Shown: positions 26,795-34,524, counted from the stretch's first letter. The stretch is 64,000 nt of DNA from an uncultured Roseburia sp. (GCA_947649645.1 CANSSP010000015.1:1-64000); one strand, 5' to 3'. Notes: generated by a model not told the origin, from the letters alone. Numbers and translations are program-made.

Positions 26795-27191
26795 TGGCAC
26801 ACCCCCAGACCACAATAAAATAACTTAATAGTACAGCAAATGAAAAATGTATCAGAGTTTTCTTTTTTCCAGAGTAGCCTGTGGTACACATGAGATAACA
26901 GATTTTCCCGACTCCGATAATCCCGGCGACCAGGAAAGCCATCCCCATCAGATATAACAGCTGACGTGCCGTCAGAAAACCACCTGCTACGGAAAATAAC
27001 TTGATATCACCTGCGCCAAGTGCACGCAGCTGAAAAAAAAGAAATAATAAGATAACCGGAATAGAAATGTTCAACAGAAAATGAACGATCCCAACACTTC
27101 CCTCCTCTAAAATACGGAAAGCAAGTCCCATCATCAATCCGGAAGCAATCAGCCGGTTACTGATCTTCATCTCCCGGAAATCCGTTACCAC
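26787..27191 (-). CDS. first prepilin peptidase (A24), N-terminus uncertain
   Basis: The product has the two catalytic aspartates of A24 peptidases: TDFREMKISNRL at its very start and the GxGD motif ALGAGDIKLFS near residue 60, plus about four membrane helices. The first ordinary start (GTG 27191) leaves almost no sequence before the first Asp. The same frame continues upstream with a good membrane segment, IKLALPIFLTTAVV, back to a TGA at 27242, with no ATG, GTG or TTG. An ATG with a ribosome binding site (27243) lies one base out of frame. A one-base insertion near 27230 or a rare AUU/AUC start would explain this. Confidence 0.8.
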   Translation of the reverse strand: MVTDFREMKISNRLIASGLMMGLAFRILEEGSVGIVHFLLNISIPVILLFLFFQLRALGAGDIKLFSVAGGFLTARQLLYLMGMAFLVAGIIGVGKICYLMCTTGYSGKKKTLIHFSFAVLLSYFIVVWGCAIA

Positions 27192-27270
27192 CGCCGTTGT
27201 AAGGAATATCGGCAGTGCAAGTTTTATAATTTCCCTGATTCATCACCTCTTTCGTATGTCTGTAATCTGC

Positions 27271-27299
27271 ATTATAGCAGTCTCATTTCTGCCTGTCTA
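27271..27299 (-). promoter_or_regulatory. promoter of the Tad operon
   Basis: TAGACA (27299-27294), 17-base spacer and TATAAT (27276-27271) on the minus strand, with the transcript start about 20 bases before GAAAGAGGTGATG. All genes down to the FHA gene are close or overlapping, so this probably drives the whole operon. Confidence 0.75.
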
Positions 27300-27336
27300 T
27301 CTTTTCTATAAAATCACACTTGATTTTATGCATCTT

Positions 27337-27672
27337 TCACAAAAATTTACAGGCTACAATCGCGTATAAAAGCGCAATCCCGCTGAAACCAAGGATTCCG
27401 GCTGTCAAAAGACTGACCGGATTCAATCCAACCACAAGCGCTATTCCCTGTTCTTTCAAAAAGTCATTGACAAACAGAATACAAATAGCGCCAAGCGCTG
27501 TCCGTACCAGAAAATTCAGCATAAGCTGCGCGCGCTGTTTTAAAACGGCAATTATAAGCACCAGACCACAAACCCCTGCGATCACACCAAAGGAAATCGT
27601 CGTATCCATCCATTGCTCCATGTCTTGTTTTTGTATGTTTATGTTCCTTTCGCTCTTTTTATGACAGACCAT
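27337..27672 (-). CDS. BofA-like pro-sigma-K processing inhibitor family protein
   Basis: In Bacillus, BofA helps hold the SpoIVFB protease inactive until late sporulation. This 111-residue product has two hydrophobic segments (about residues 28-45 and 55-75) and the family-like C-terminal motif NPVSLLTAGILGFSGIALLYAI. ATG 27672 has AAGGA five bases upstream; shorter starts (27621, 27609) give the more usual length of about 90. It is a separate unit between the Tad promoter and the divergent YaaL gene. Confidence 0.8.
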   Translation of the reverse strand: MVCHKKSERNINIQKQDMEQWMDTTISFGVIAGVCGLVLIIAVLKQRAQLMLNFLVRTALGAICILFVNDFLKEQGIALVVGLNPVSLLTAGILGFSGIALLYAIVACKFL

Positions 27673-27821
27673 TGTTTTCCTTATTTTGCATAGAACAGGA
27701 TTTATTTGCTCATACTTTGAATATAATGGAAATAACAGAAAGGGTGACATTCATCCATGCCTCCCCACAACGCAGCCGAAACGGCCGTGGCGTGTCAGAA
27801 GAAGGCATAAAGGAGGGATCT

Positions 27822-28082
27822 ATGCTGCGTTTTTTTCACACTGAAAAAACAAACGATAAAAACTATACGCTACTTATGAACGACCTCCACCAGACGGCCC
27901 AGGAACTGCGCGATGCCTACTGTAATCTTGGCAACGCCGTAGAGCCAGATCTGATTGACTGCTATATCTATGAGCTCAATTCGGTTCAGATGCGGTACAA
28001 ATTTCTGCTTGCCAGCATCAAACGTTACGAAACAAAAGAGGATTCTTACGCGAAGAATCCTCTTGAAGTGTCGGAATCCTGA
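27822..28082 (+). CDS. YaaL family protein (DUF2508)
   Basis: This 86-residue soluble protein matches the short YaaL/DUF2508 family, which in Bacillus lies just upstream of bofA; the function is unknown. Here it is divergent from the BofA-like gene. It is mostly helical (LLMNDLHQTAQELRDAYCNL, then DCYIYELNSVQMRYKFLLAS). AAAGGAGGGATCT precedes ATG 27822, which rules out the longer open frame. Its last 37 bases overlap the convergent fliS gene. Confidence 0.85.
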   Translation: MLRFFHTEKTNDKNYTLLMNDLHQTAQELRDAYCNLGNAVEPDLIDCYIYELNSVQMRYKFLLASIKRYETKEDSYAKNPLEVSES

Positions 28083-28522
28083 CAGGTTTCTACCAGGTCC
28101 CCCTTCCCATAAGTATACCCGGCATACACCTGCTGGGTATTACTCATGAGAGGACCTGACTTATCTGTCCCGGCTACCTGTTCAAAGGCAGTATATAATT
28201 TTCGCATCAGTTCCTCCGCCGTCTCCAGCTCACCGATATCCCGCCGGTATAAGGCTGTCGCCAGGGAATCCCTGCAGAAAACATAAATGCGATACAGTTC
28301 TTTTGCCAGATCGTAGGAAAAATTCAGCGACGATATCAGCTCATCTATCATTCTCTGAGCCTTTCTGAGCTCTTCCTTATATTCGTCCCACGCCTTTTTC
28401 TCATACGCGGATTTCGCCTCGTTCAGATAGGCAAAATAAATATCATACATAACCACTATGAGGCCACCTCTGTTACACTGGCTGATCCTTCTCGTGAAAT
28501 CCAAAATCTGCTCTTTCCTCAA
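28046..28522 (-). CDS. fliS: flagellar export chaperone FliS-like protein
   Basis: FliS binds the C-terminus of flagellin and keeps it unpolymerised before export. The 158-residue product starts at TTG with AGGAGG six bases upstream and sits 36 bases after the flagellin gene. It contains the family region GGLIVVMYDIYFAYLNEAKSAY and a four-helix pattern, and ends with the tail GYTYGKGDLVETCQDSDTSR that I associate with clostridial FliS. It is longer than Bacillus FliS (about 130). It overlaps the convergent YaaL gene by 37 bases. Confidence 0.85.
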   Translation of the reverse strand: MRKEQILDFTRRISQCNRGGLIVVMYDIYFAYLNEAKSAYEKKAWDEYKEELRKAQRMIDELISSLNFSYDLAKELYRIYVFCRDSLATALYRRDIGELETAEELMRKLYTAFEQVAGTDKSGPLMSNTQQVYAGYTYGKGDLVETCQDSDTSRGFFA

Positions 28523-28558
28523 AACAGACCTCCTTTTTCATACCATCTGCGACAGTTG

Positions 28559-30562
28559 CTATTGAAGAATCTGCAATACCTGCTGCGGAAGCTCATTTGC
28601 CTGTGTCAGTACAGAGATCGCCGCCTGATTGAGCACATTCTGGTGTGTATAGTCCGTCATCTCCTTTGCCATATCCGCATCTTTGAGACGTGAAATTGCA
28701 TTTGTCATATTTTCTTCAAATGTATCAAGACTGTTCACAGCATACTCAAGGCGATTTTCATAGGCACCCAGCCTGGAACGCACTTCTCCTACATAAGAAA
28801 GCGCAGCGTCAAGCTGATCCATTGCACGGTCTGCGCCGTCCACCTTTGTCACATCCAGATCATCAATGTAAAGTGTCTCACAGGAAACCTCGGGAATACG
28901 AATCTGCATATTCTGATCCGTATTGGCGCCGATGTGAATTGTCATCCGCCCCATATCCGTAACCTCAAAATTAATCTCTCCAACATACCCCGGATCTACC
29001 AGGAATGAAAAGGAAACTCCTCCGATATCCGTGATTGTCACTTTATTTCCGTCATAGGAAACCGTTGCAGAACTGGTAAAGCCTCCGTCTGCGTCACGGC
29101 CGGACGGATAGAGATAATTGCCGGATCCTGCCGGATAATCCGGATCATCCTTCGCATAAATCCAGCTCGAAACCCCATTGTCATCCACGACTTCCTTAAT
29201 CTGATACTCTGTCTGATCCAGGTCAAACCGATCTGCCAGGCCTTTACTGTCAAACGAGATTTTTAATTTCTGATCCGCCCCTGTCAGAAGTGATTCCATA
29301 CTGATCGGACTTGTCATATGAACTGCGACGCCTGCATTCTGAAGAGCCACAGCGACATCTCTCTCTGTCATATCATTGGTAATGTTCACCGGATTACCGT
29401 TGACCGTAACCGTGCCGGTCGGTGTAAACGGATTCACTGCCTGGGTCCCATACTTGGCCACATCCAGAAGGAATGCGTCATAAACGCCATCCGCCTGCAG
29501 CTGTGTGTCGTCCCGTCCCCCGTACAATTCATAACGTACCCTGTCAGCTGACCACCTCTCATTATTGCTGTAATTAACTCCATTTATCGTGACAGGTCCT
29601 GCTGTCGCGGCAGGCTTTCCGGTATCAATGCTCATATCCGTGCCTTTCGGATAACTGATTACCTGCGTAGCCACGTCGAGGGTTCCAAATACGACCCCTT
29701 CAGTCTCATCATCGCCGTCATCAATAATCGCATGGCCATCCGGAGAAGTCAGACCGATTTTCTCGCCCAGCTCCCGGTTACTGAATGCTATTTTGATCGT
29801 ACTCTCTCTTCCATACCGGTTCGATGTAAATGCAATCGTACCGTCTGTCTCGTTTCTCTCTGCTGTAATATCTGCAATTTCCGCGGAGTTTCTGATCTTT
29901 TCATAAACCTGCGCATAGGTATCGGTCGCTTCAATTTTCACCTTAGACTCCGTACCGTTGAACATCAGATATCCTTCCACACCTATTTCGGTCGTATTGT
30001 CTCTGTAATCAATCGTACCGTCTGTCGTCACATCTTTTGCCTGCGTCGCAAAATCGTCGACAGTAATTTTGTAATCGCCCGGCTCCACCTGATCTGATAT
30101 CTGAACCCTGGTGGCATGGTCGGTATAGACTCTTGTATCAAAGAAACCATCCAGAAGCGGTCTTGCATTAAATTCGGTGTCACGTGATACACGGTCAACC
30201 TCTTTCTTTAACGCCTCAATCTCCTCCTGAATCGCCTCCCTGTCCTCCTGCGTCAGTGTCGCATCATTTCCCGCCTGTACGGCCAGTTCTCTCATACGCT
30301 GCAGGACGCTTGTCGTCTCATCCAGTGCGCCGTCTGCAATATGTATCACGGAAATGCCGTCCGAACCGTTTTTCGACGCACGGTTCAATCCGTCAATCTG
30401 AGACTGCATTTTATTGGAAATCGCCATCCCGGACGGACTGTCCTTCGCATGATTAATCTTAAATCCCGAAGAAAGTCTTTCCATAACAGAACTCAGATCA
30501 TTCTCAATACCGTGCAGATGTTTATTTGCAATCGCTGCAGATGCATTATAATTAATTCTCAT
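28559..30562 (-). CDS. flagellin with a large central domain
   Basis: This filament subunit is 667 residues long. The conserved N-terminal D0/D1 part (about residues 1-150) starts MRINYNASAAIANKHL and includes MERLSSGFKINHAKDSPSGM and MRELAVQAGNDA. The C-terminal part (about 590-667) ends SVLTQANELPQQVLQIL. The 430-residue middle is variable, surface-exposed and strand-rich. AGGAG lies ten bases before ATG 30562. It forms a unit with fliS. A candidate sigma-D promoter lies upstream. The other flagellar genes are not in this window. Confidence 0.96.
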   Translation of the reverse strand: MRINYNASAAIANKHLHGIENDLSSVMERLSSGFKINHAKDSPSGMAISNKMQSQIDGLNRASKNGSDGISVIHIADGALDETTSVLQRMRELAVQAGNDATLTQEDREAIQEEIEALKKEVDRVSRDTEFNARPLLDGFFDTRVYTDHATRVQISDQVEPGDYKITVDDFATQAKDVTTDGTIDYRDNTTEIGVEGYLMFNGTESKVKIEATDTYAQVYEKIRNSAEIADITAERNETDGTIAFTSNRYGRESTIKIAFSNRELGEKIGLTSPDGHAIIDDGDDETEGVVFGTLDVATQVISYPKGTDMSIDTGKPAATAGPVTINGVNYSNNERWSADRVRYELYGGRDDTQLQADGVYDAFLLDVAKYGTQAVNPFTPTGTVTVNGNPVNITNDMTERDVAVALQNAGVAVHMTSPISMESLLTGADQKLKISFDSKGLADRFDLDQTEYQIKEVVDDNGVSSWIYAKDDPDYPAGSGNYLYPSGRDADGGFTSSATVSYDGNKVTITDIGGVSFSFLVDPGYVGEINFEVTDMGRMTIHIGANTDQNMQIRIPEVSCETLYIDDLDVTKVDGADRAMDQLDAALSYVGEVRSRLGAYENRLEYAVNSLDTFEENMTNAISRLKDADMAKEMTDYTHQNVLNQAAISVLTQANELPQQVLQILQ

Positions 30563-30614
30563 ACACCCAAATCTCCTTTTCGTATCTTTATATTCAATTT
30601 ATCGTCTGTTTTAT

Positions 30615-30642
30615 ATATCGGTTTCCCTTCCCTTTCCCTAAA
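30615..30642 (-). promoter_or_regulatory. candidate sigma-D (FliA) promoter of flagellin
   Basis: The minus strand reads ACCGATAT (30622-30615), seven of eight matches to the sigma-D -10 consensus GCCGATAT. A poor -35 match, TTTA (30642-30639), lies 16 bases upstream. The start codon is about 55 bases downstream. Confidence 0.45.
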
Positions 30643-30662
30643 GAGAAATTGGTTTATTTTGT

Positions 30663-30691
30663 TTGCAATCCGGTCCGATTCGTATTATAAT
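30663..30691 (+). promoter_or_regulatory. promoter of the DUF1858 gene
   Basis: TTGCAA (30663-30668), 17-base spacer, TATAAT (30686-30691). The leader to the start codon is about 55 bases. Confidence 0.8.
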
Positions 30692-30753
30692 TAGCACATT
30701 GCCGGGCACACTAAGTCTGACCGGATATCAACGAAATAAAGGAGGATCAGAAC

Positions 30754-30963
30754 ATGGCACAGGTAACAAAATCAACTATGATCGGCGAGCTGCTTCAGAT
30801 TGATGAAAACGTAGCACCCATTCTTTTAAACATCGGAATGCACTGTCTCGGCTGTCCGTCTTCCCAGATGGAAACCATCGAAGAAGCAGCAATGGTACAC
30901 GGAATCAATCCAGACGATCTCGTTACAAAAATCAATGATTTTCTGGCAGGAAACCCCGCATAA
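30754..30963 (+). CDS. DUF1858 domain protein
   Basis: This 69-residue protein is a stand-alone DUF1858 domain: TMIGELLQIDENVAPILL, then GMHCLGCPSSQMETIEEAAM with the family CxxC pair. DUF1858 occurs alone or fused to hybrid-cluster and redox proteins and is thought to have a redox or metal role; the exact job here is unknown. AAAGGAGGATC precedes ATG 30754. It is a single-gene unit with its own promoter and a strong terminator. Confidence 0.92.
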   Translation: MAQVTKSTMIGELLQIDENVAPILLNIGMHCLGCPSSQMETIEEAAMVHGINPDDLVTKINDFLAGNPA

Positions 30964-31004
30964 CATGGAATGCCGGCTGCCCAGCCACGGTGCTTTCACC
31001 TGCA

Positions 31005-31062
31005 AAAACCCCCGCTTTCGGCCATTCTGATCACGCCATACCGACCGAAAGCAGGGGTTTTA
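31005..31062. terminator. bidirectional terminator between DUF1858 and mecA
   Basis: AAAACCCCCGCTTTCGG (31005-31021) pairs, with one bulge, with CCGAAAGCAGGGGTTTT (31045-31061). A-runs and T-runs flank both sides, so it suits both the plus-strand DUF1858 gene and the convergent mecA. Confidence 0.8.
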
Positions 31063-31092
31063 TGAATCCGTCCGCTCTTTTTCTTACAATAT

Positions 31093-31869
31093 TCAAAGCG
31101 TCGCCAGCGTCTGCAACGCGTTTTCTTTTAAAATTCTCTGATAATGCTCTTCAAAAAATGCTCCTACCGCAGGCGTATACGACTGCTGAGCCGCATACTC
31201 AGAGAGAATATTACACACTTTGTTAAACTCTTCCGGCGTCTGACTGCTCTTGCTCACCAGCAGATAATATTTGTGTGTCATCACATTTTTATACAGGTCA
31301 TTATTTCCTGTATAAAAACCGTCCAGAATATGCGCAAGCTTCGTCACCTCGCCAAGATCATGGAAAACAAACAATTTCGTGATGTCCACAAGCACACTCA
31401 CAGAGCTGTTTTCATTTTCTTCCTGCTCTCCGTCAGCCGGGCCCGCTTCTCTCTCCTGCCCTTCTTTTCTGCTCTCCTGCTCCTCTTTCAGCTTTCGGAA
31501 CAATCCCAGAATATCATCCGCGCCCTCGGACTTAAGTGCCGCAGAAGCATTGTCTGTGTTATCCGCATATACATCCTCCGGATCCGGATCAGAAAACTTC
31601 GAAAAACGGGTGTCAAGCTCTTCCGGGTATTCTATTTTTGTAATCAGTAAGATGATCGTATCCGCCATCGGTATCGCCTCTATCATAAGCGGCAGATCAT
31701 CTGCTTCAAAACCAACTTCATAAGCCGCCTGCTGCATCATATCCCGGAACAGGAGATCTACTTTCTCGGTCCTGTATGCGAGCTCACTGAGCTTTAGCTG
31801 GCGCTCGGCCAGATCTTCCCTTGTCAGTGTGCAGCGAATCTGATTCTCGTTCACTTTTTCTATTTTCAT
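31093..31869 (-). CDS. mecA: adaptor protein MecA
   Basis: MecA delivers substrates such as ComK and assembly-competent ClpC to the Clp protease. The 258-residue product has the N-terminal substrate-binding region (MKIEKVNENQIRCTLTREDL), a charged Glu/Ser-rich linker (about residues 100-150), and the C-terminal Clp-binding domain (about 155-258, with VDITKLFVFHDLGEVTKLA). ATG 31869 follows GGAAGTGAG; the longer frame to 31911 has no site. It has its own promoter. Confidence 0.92.
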   Translation of the reverse strand: MKIEKVNENQIRCTLTREDLAERQLKLSELAYRTEKVDLLFRDMMQQAAYEVGFEADDLPLMIEAIPMADTIILLITKIEYPEELDTRFSKFSDPDPEDVYADNTDNASAALKSEGADDILGLFRKLKEEQESRKEGQEREAGPADGEQEENENSSVSVLVDITKLFVFHDLGEVTKLAHILDGFYTGNNDLYKNVMTHKYYLLVSKSSQTPEEFNKVCNILSEYAAQQSYTPAVGAFFEEHYQRILKENALQTLATL

Positions 31870-31913
31870 ATTCTCACTTCCTTCATCCGGAAACCCTTGT
31901 AAACCGTACATAC

Positions 31914-31942
31914 ATTATAAACAAATGCCTTTTCGATGTAAA
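31914..31942 (-). promoter_or_regulatory. mecA: promoter of mecA
   Basis: TTTACA (31942-31937), 17-base spacer, TATAAT (31919-31914) on the minus strand, about 45 bases before the start codon. Confidence 0.85.
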
Positions 31943-32027
31943 GTATGCCTTTTCATCGCATCTTGAAATTTCTCTCCTCTCATTCTGCCATTTTTTTGTG
32001 AAATATACACAAATAATTTTAAAATAA

Positions 32028-32056
32028 TTGCAAAACGACATAATTCATGATATAAA
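32028..32056 (+). promoter_or_regulatory. promoter of the kinase/CpaE cluster
   Basis: TTGCAA (32028-32033), 17-base spacer, TATAAA (32051-32056) with a TGA extension. The expected transcript start is near 32063, about 23 bases before the first ATG and 53 before the AUA that has a strong ribosome binding site. Confidence 0.75.
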
Positions 32057-32085
32057 CATATGCATGAGATGCGAATCTGCTACGC

Positions 32086-33474
32086 ATGCTACACAAGAAA
32101 GGAGCGGATTACGCAATAGAAGAATTGATTCTGTTCGGCAAATACCGTGTTATCTCGGTTCTGGGCATCGGCAGTAACAGTACTGTTTACCTTGCCGAAC
32201 ATTTAAAGCTGAAGGTTTACCGCGCAATTAAATCTATCCCCAAAGCCGCGGCAGATACACCTTCCTTCTCAAAAGAAGACGGCTTACTCTCAGAAGCCAC
32301 ACTTCTGAAGAATCTCTGTCATCCCGGGATTCCCCTCATATATGATATTGACGAAGACGACGATTATATCTACATGACGGAGGAATATATCCAGGGTGAA
32401 TCACTGGACACATTTGTGCTCCATCAGGAAAACATCTCACAGGAACTGATAATTAACTTCGGCATTCAATTATGCGAGATACTGGATTATCTGCATCACC
32501 TGTCTCCGTTTCCGATCCTATACCAGGATTTAAAACCGGAACATATTATATTATGCGGAAATCAGTTAAAATTAATCGATTTTGGAATTGCTTCATTTTT
32601 TACCAGTTCCGGCAGTCATTTCCAGTTGTATGGAACAGAACGGTATGTGGCTCCGGAAGCTCTTGACGGTCTTCCGGTCACACCTTCCTCCGATCTTTAC
32701 AGCCTTGGAAAAGTACTTGCTTTTCTGGCAGCCGCTGCCGCGCCTGCCAGTCTTTCCAGACTCTCACGCATCGTCGCCCGCGCCACAGCCGCTTCTCCAT
32801 CGGAGCGCTATTCATCGGCTGCGGACTTAAAAGAAGCATTAAAAAGCGTACAGAAAAAAGCGTGCAGATCTTCTTCGCATCTCATCAGAAATATAGCTGT
32901 AATCGGAAGCAGGCCCGGTGCAGGCGCTACCCATTTTTCCATTTCCCTTGTAAGTACTTTAAACAAAAAAGGGATCCTCTCCTTTTATATGCCCGCAACT
33001 CCGACAGATATACTTGAAACGATGTGTCGGGCAAATCACTATATGAAGGAGCGGGAAGGCATCTATTATTATGAATATTTCCGAGGTATACCGGACTACG
33101 GTCCGGGTGTCGAGTTTCCACTCCCGATGGACTCCTGTCTTGTAAAAGATTTTGGAACAACTCCTGTCGGCCCGGATACCCTCGCGTCTTCTGATCTGAT
33201 CTTTTTTGTCCTAAGCGGCAGTGACTGGGACATATCGTCGGCCGTTTCCCTCTGGAAACAGTTTCCTGCACGGGACCGGACTGTCTGCGTCTGTAATCAC
33301 CATAACAGAAAAGCTGCAAAGAAATTCGCATCACTTCTGGGAAAAAAGGTCTGTTGTTTTCCATCCGATCCCGATCCGTATCGCGTTTTCGCGGAAAAAG
33401 AACAGCTTATTTCTTCCATATTGAAAAAGAAAGGAGGTAAAAAGAAATACTTGGTCTTGACAGAAAGGGTATAA
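32086..33474 (+). CDS. protein kinase domain fused to a CpaE/MinD-like domain
   Basis: Residues about 15-265 form a Ser/Thr kinase-like domain: Gly loop VLGIGSNSTVYLAEH, Lys in YRAIKSIPK, catalytic loop LYQDLKPEHIIL and LIDFGIASFF. The HRD His is Tyr and the usual loop Asn is His, so activity may be altered. Residues about 275-460 form a MinD-like fold with a deviant P-loop, IGSRPGAGATHFSISL, lacking the Lys. The start is uncertain: ATG 32086 has no good site, while AAAGGAG (32098-32104) sits 11 bases before an in-frame ATA (32116). It is followed by a second CpaE-like gene. A link to the Tad locus is inferred. Confidence 0.85.
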   Translation: MLHKKGADYAIEELILFGKYRVISVLGIGSNSTVYLAEHLKLKVYRAIKSIPKAAADTPSFSKEDGLLSEATLLKNLCHPGIPLIYDIDEDDDYIYMTEEYIQGESLDTFVLHQENISQELIINFGIQLCEILDYLHHLSPFPILYQDLKPEHIILCGNQLKLIDFGIASFFTSSGSHFQLYGTERYVAPEALDGLPVTPSSDLYSLGKVLAFLAAAAAPASLSRLSRIVARATAASPSERYSSAADLKEALKSVQKKACRSSSHLIRNIAVIGSRPGAGATHFSISLVSTLNKKGILSFYMPATPTDILETMCRANHYMKEREGIYYYEYFRGIPDYGPGVEFPLPMDSCLVKDFGTTPVGPDTLASSDLIFFVLSGSDWDISSAVSLWKQFPARDRTVCVCNHHNRKAAKKFASLLGKKVCCFPSDPDPYRVFAEKEQLISSILKKKGGKKKYLVLTERV

Positions 33475-34076
33475 AACTTCACACAACCGTTGGGATCATC
33501 GGCTGTGGACCCGGCATGGGCGTCACACATTTCGCTCTTGCCCTGTGCAGTTACTGTACATCCAGGCTCAGAAAAAAGACTGCCTATTTAGAGCTCAATC
33601 CGCGAAACGAGATTTCACAGCTGAATGGCAGCAATAATCTGCCCTCAACCGACGGTTCTGACACAATTGTGCCTTATTTCACACTCCACGGAACAGATTA
33701 CTATTCCGGTGTAAAAGGGTGTATGATTCCCTCATTGCTCAACAGCGGATATGACTACCTGATTCTGGATATGGGATACCTCGACGAGGCGGACTCCTCC
33801 GAATTTCTCCGCTGTGACTGCAAACTTATCTTAGGGAGCCTCTCACCATGGAAACTTCAATATTATCGGAAATTTTTTCTGCATTTCAATTACACAGTAA
33901 ACCTTGGGGAAGGATTTTGCTATCTTGTGCAAACGGGGAATCAAGGAGATATTTCCGGTTTTTCCAAAGAACATCACATTTCCATGCGCAGTATCCCTTT
34001 CATCAATAATCCGTTTCGCATCAAAAAAGAGCTCTTTTTGTTTTTTGACGAGCTTCTTGCTGTCTGTCGGGGATAG
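33447..34076 (+). CDS. second CpaE/MinD-like protein, apparent AUA start
   Basis: The frame is open from a TAA at 33438-33440 and contains no ATG, GTG or TTG before ATG 33516. That ATG already lies inside the P-loop-like motif GIIGCGPGMGVTHFALAL. AGGAGG (33432-33437) is nine bases before ATA 33447, which I take as the start, giving 209 residues. The motif again lacks the signature Lys. The rest (YDYLILDMGYLDEADSSEFL near residue 110) matches a MinD/CpaE fold. It overlaps the kinase gene by 28 bases. A -1 frameshift fusing it to the kinase, or simple decay, are alternatives. Confidence 0.7.
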   Translation: MLGLDRKGIKLHTTVGIIGCGPGMGVTHFALALCSYCTSRLRKKTAYLELNPRNEISQLNGSNNLPSTDGSDTIVPYFTLHGTDYYSGVKGCMIPSLLNSGYDYLILDMGYLDEADSSEFLRCDCKLILGSLSPWKLQYYRKFFLHFNYTVNLGEGFCYLVQTGNQGDISGFSKEHHISMRSIPFINNPFRIKKELFLFFDELLAVCRG

Positions 34077-34157
34077 CAGACAGACAATCTATAGTATATC
34101 ACAAACGTAACCTGCGGATTCCTTCTGGTAACAAGAAAACAACGGGAGATAACAACA

Positions 34158-34388
34158 TTGAACAAAGAATCTATGCAGAGTCTCTATCTCGAGCTTACAT
34201 CGCTGGAAGACAGGGGGATTACAATCTGGCTGGACGGATCCATCAGCGACTCCAGAAATGTTGCCAGCCGATTGTGTGTAAACGAAGAAAACTGCTATAT
34301 GAGAGACTACATATTTGACGAGGGGGTGTTAAAAGAAGTTCATTTCGACAAAGTAAAACTTGAAAAAAACAAGAAAAATAAAATTTGA
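34158..34388 (+). CDS. small unidentified protein of the kinase/CpaE cluster, 76 aa
   Basis: The start is TTG 34158 with GGGAG nine bases upstream. The soluble product begins MNKESMQSLYLELTSLEDRG, has a compact middle (ITIWLDGSISDSRNVASRLC) and a lysine-rich tail. I recognise no family. It lies 81 bases after the CpaE-like gene and just before a strong terminator, so it is probably the last gene of the three-gene unit and may act with it. Confidence 0.65.
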   Translation: MNKESMQSLYLELTSLEDRGITIWLDGSISDSRNVASRLCVNEENCYMRDYIFDEGVLKEVHFDKVKLEKNKKNKI

Positions 34389-34495
34389 TACTTATTGTCA
34401 GGCAATATGAACAGATTGACCGAGTTCCTCAATGCCCGGTCAGCTTGGGAATATGACAAAACATGTATTTGTAAAAAGATAAAAAGAGCAAAAGG

Positions 34496-34524
34496 CCGCC
34501 GGTAAAATAATCTGGCGGTTTTTT
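34496..34524 (+). terminator. terminator of the kinase/CpaE cluster
   Basis: CCGCCGG (34496-34502) pairs with CTGGCGG (34512-34518), a 7-bp stem with one wobble pair, followed by six T residues. Confidence 0.85.

Noticed and set aside
32886-32950. P-loop in the kinase-CpaE protein considered as an active Walker A
   Set aside because: The motif GSRPGAGATH lacks the Lys of GKT or the deviant KGGxGKT, so ATP hydrolysis by this domain cannot be assumed.
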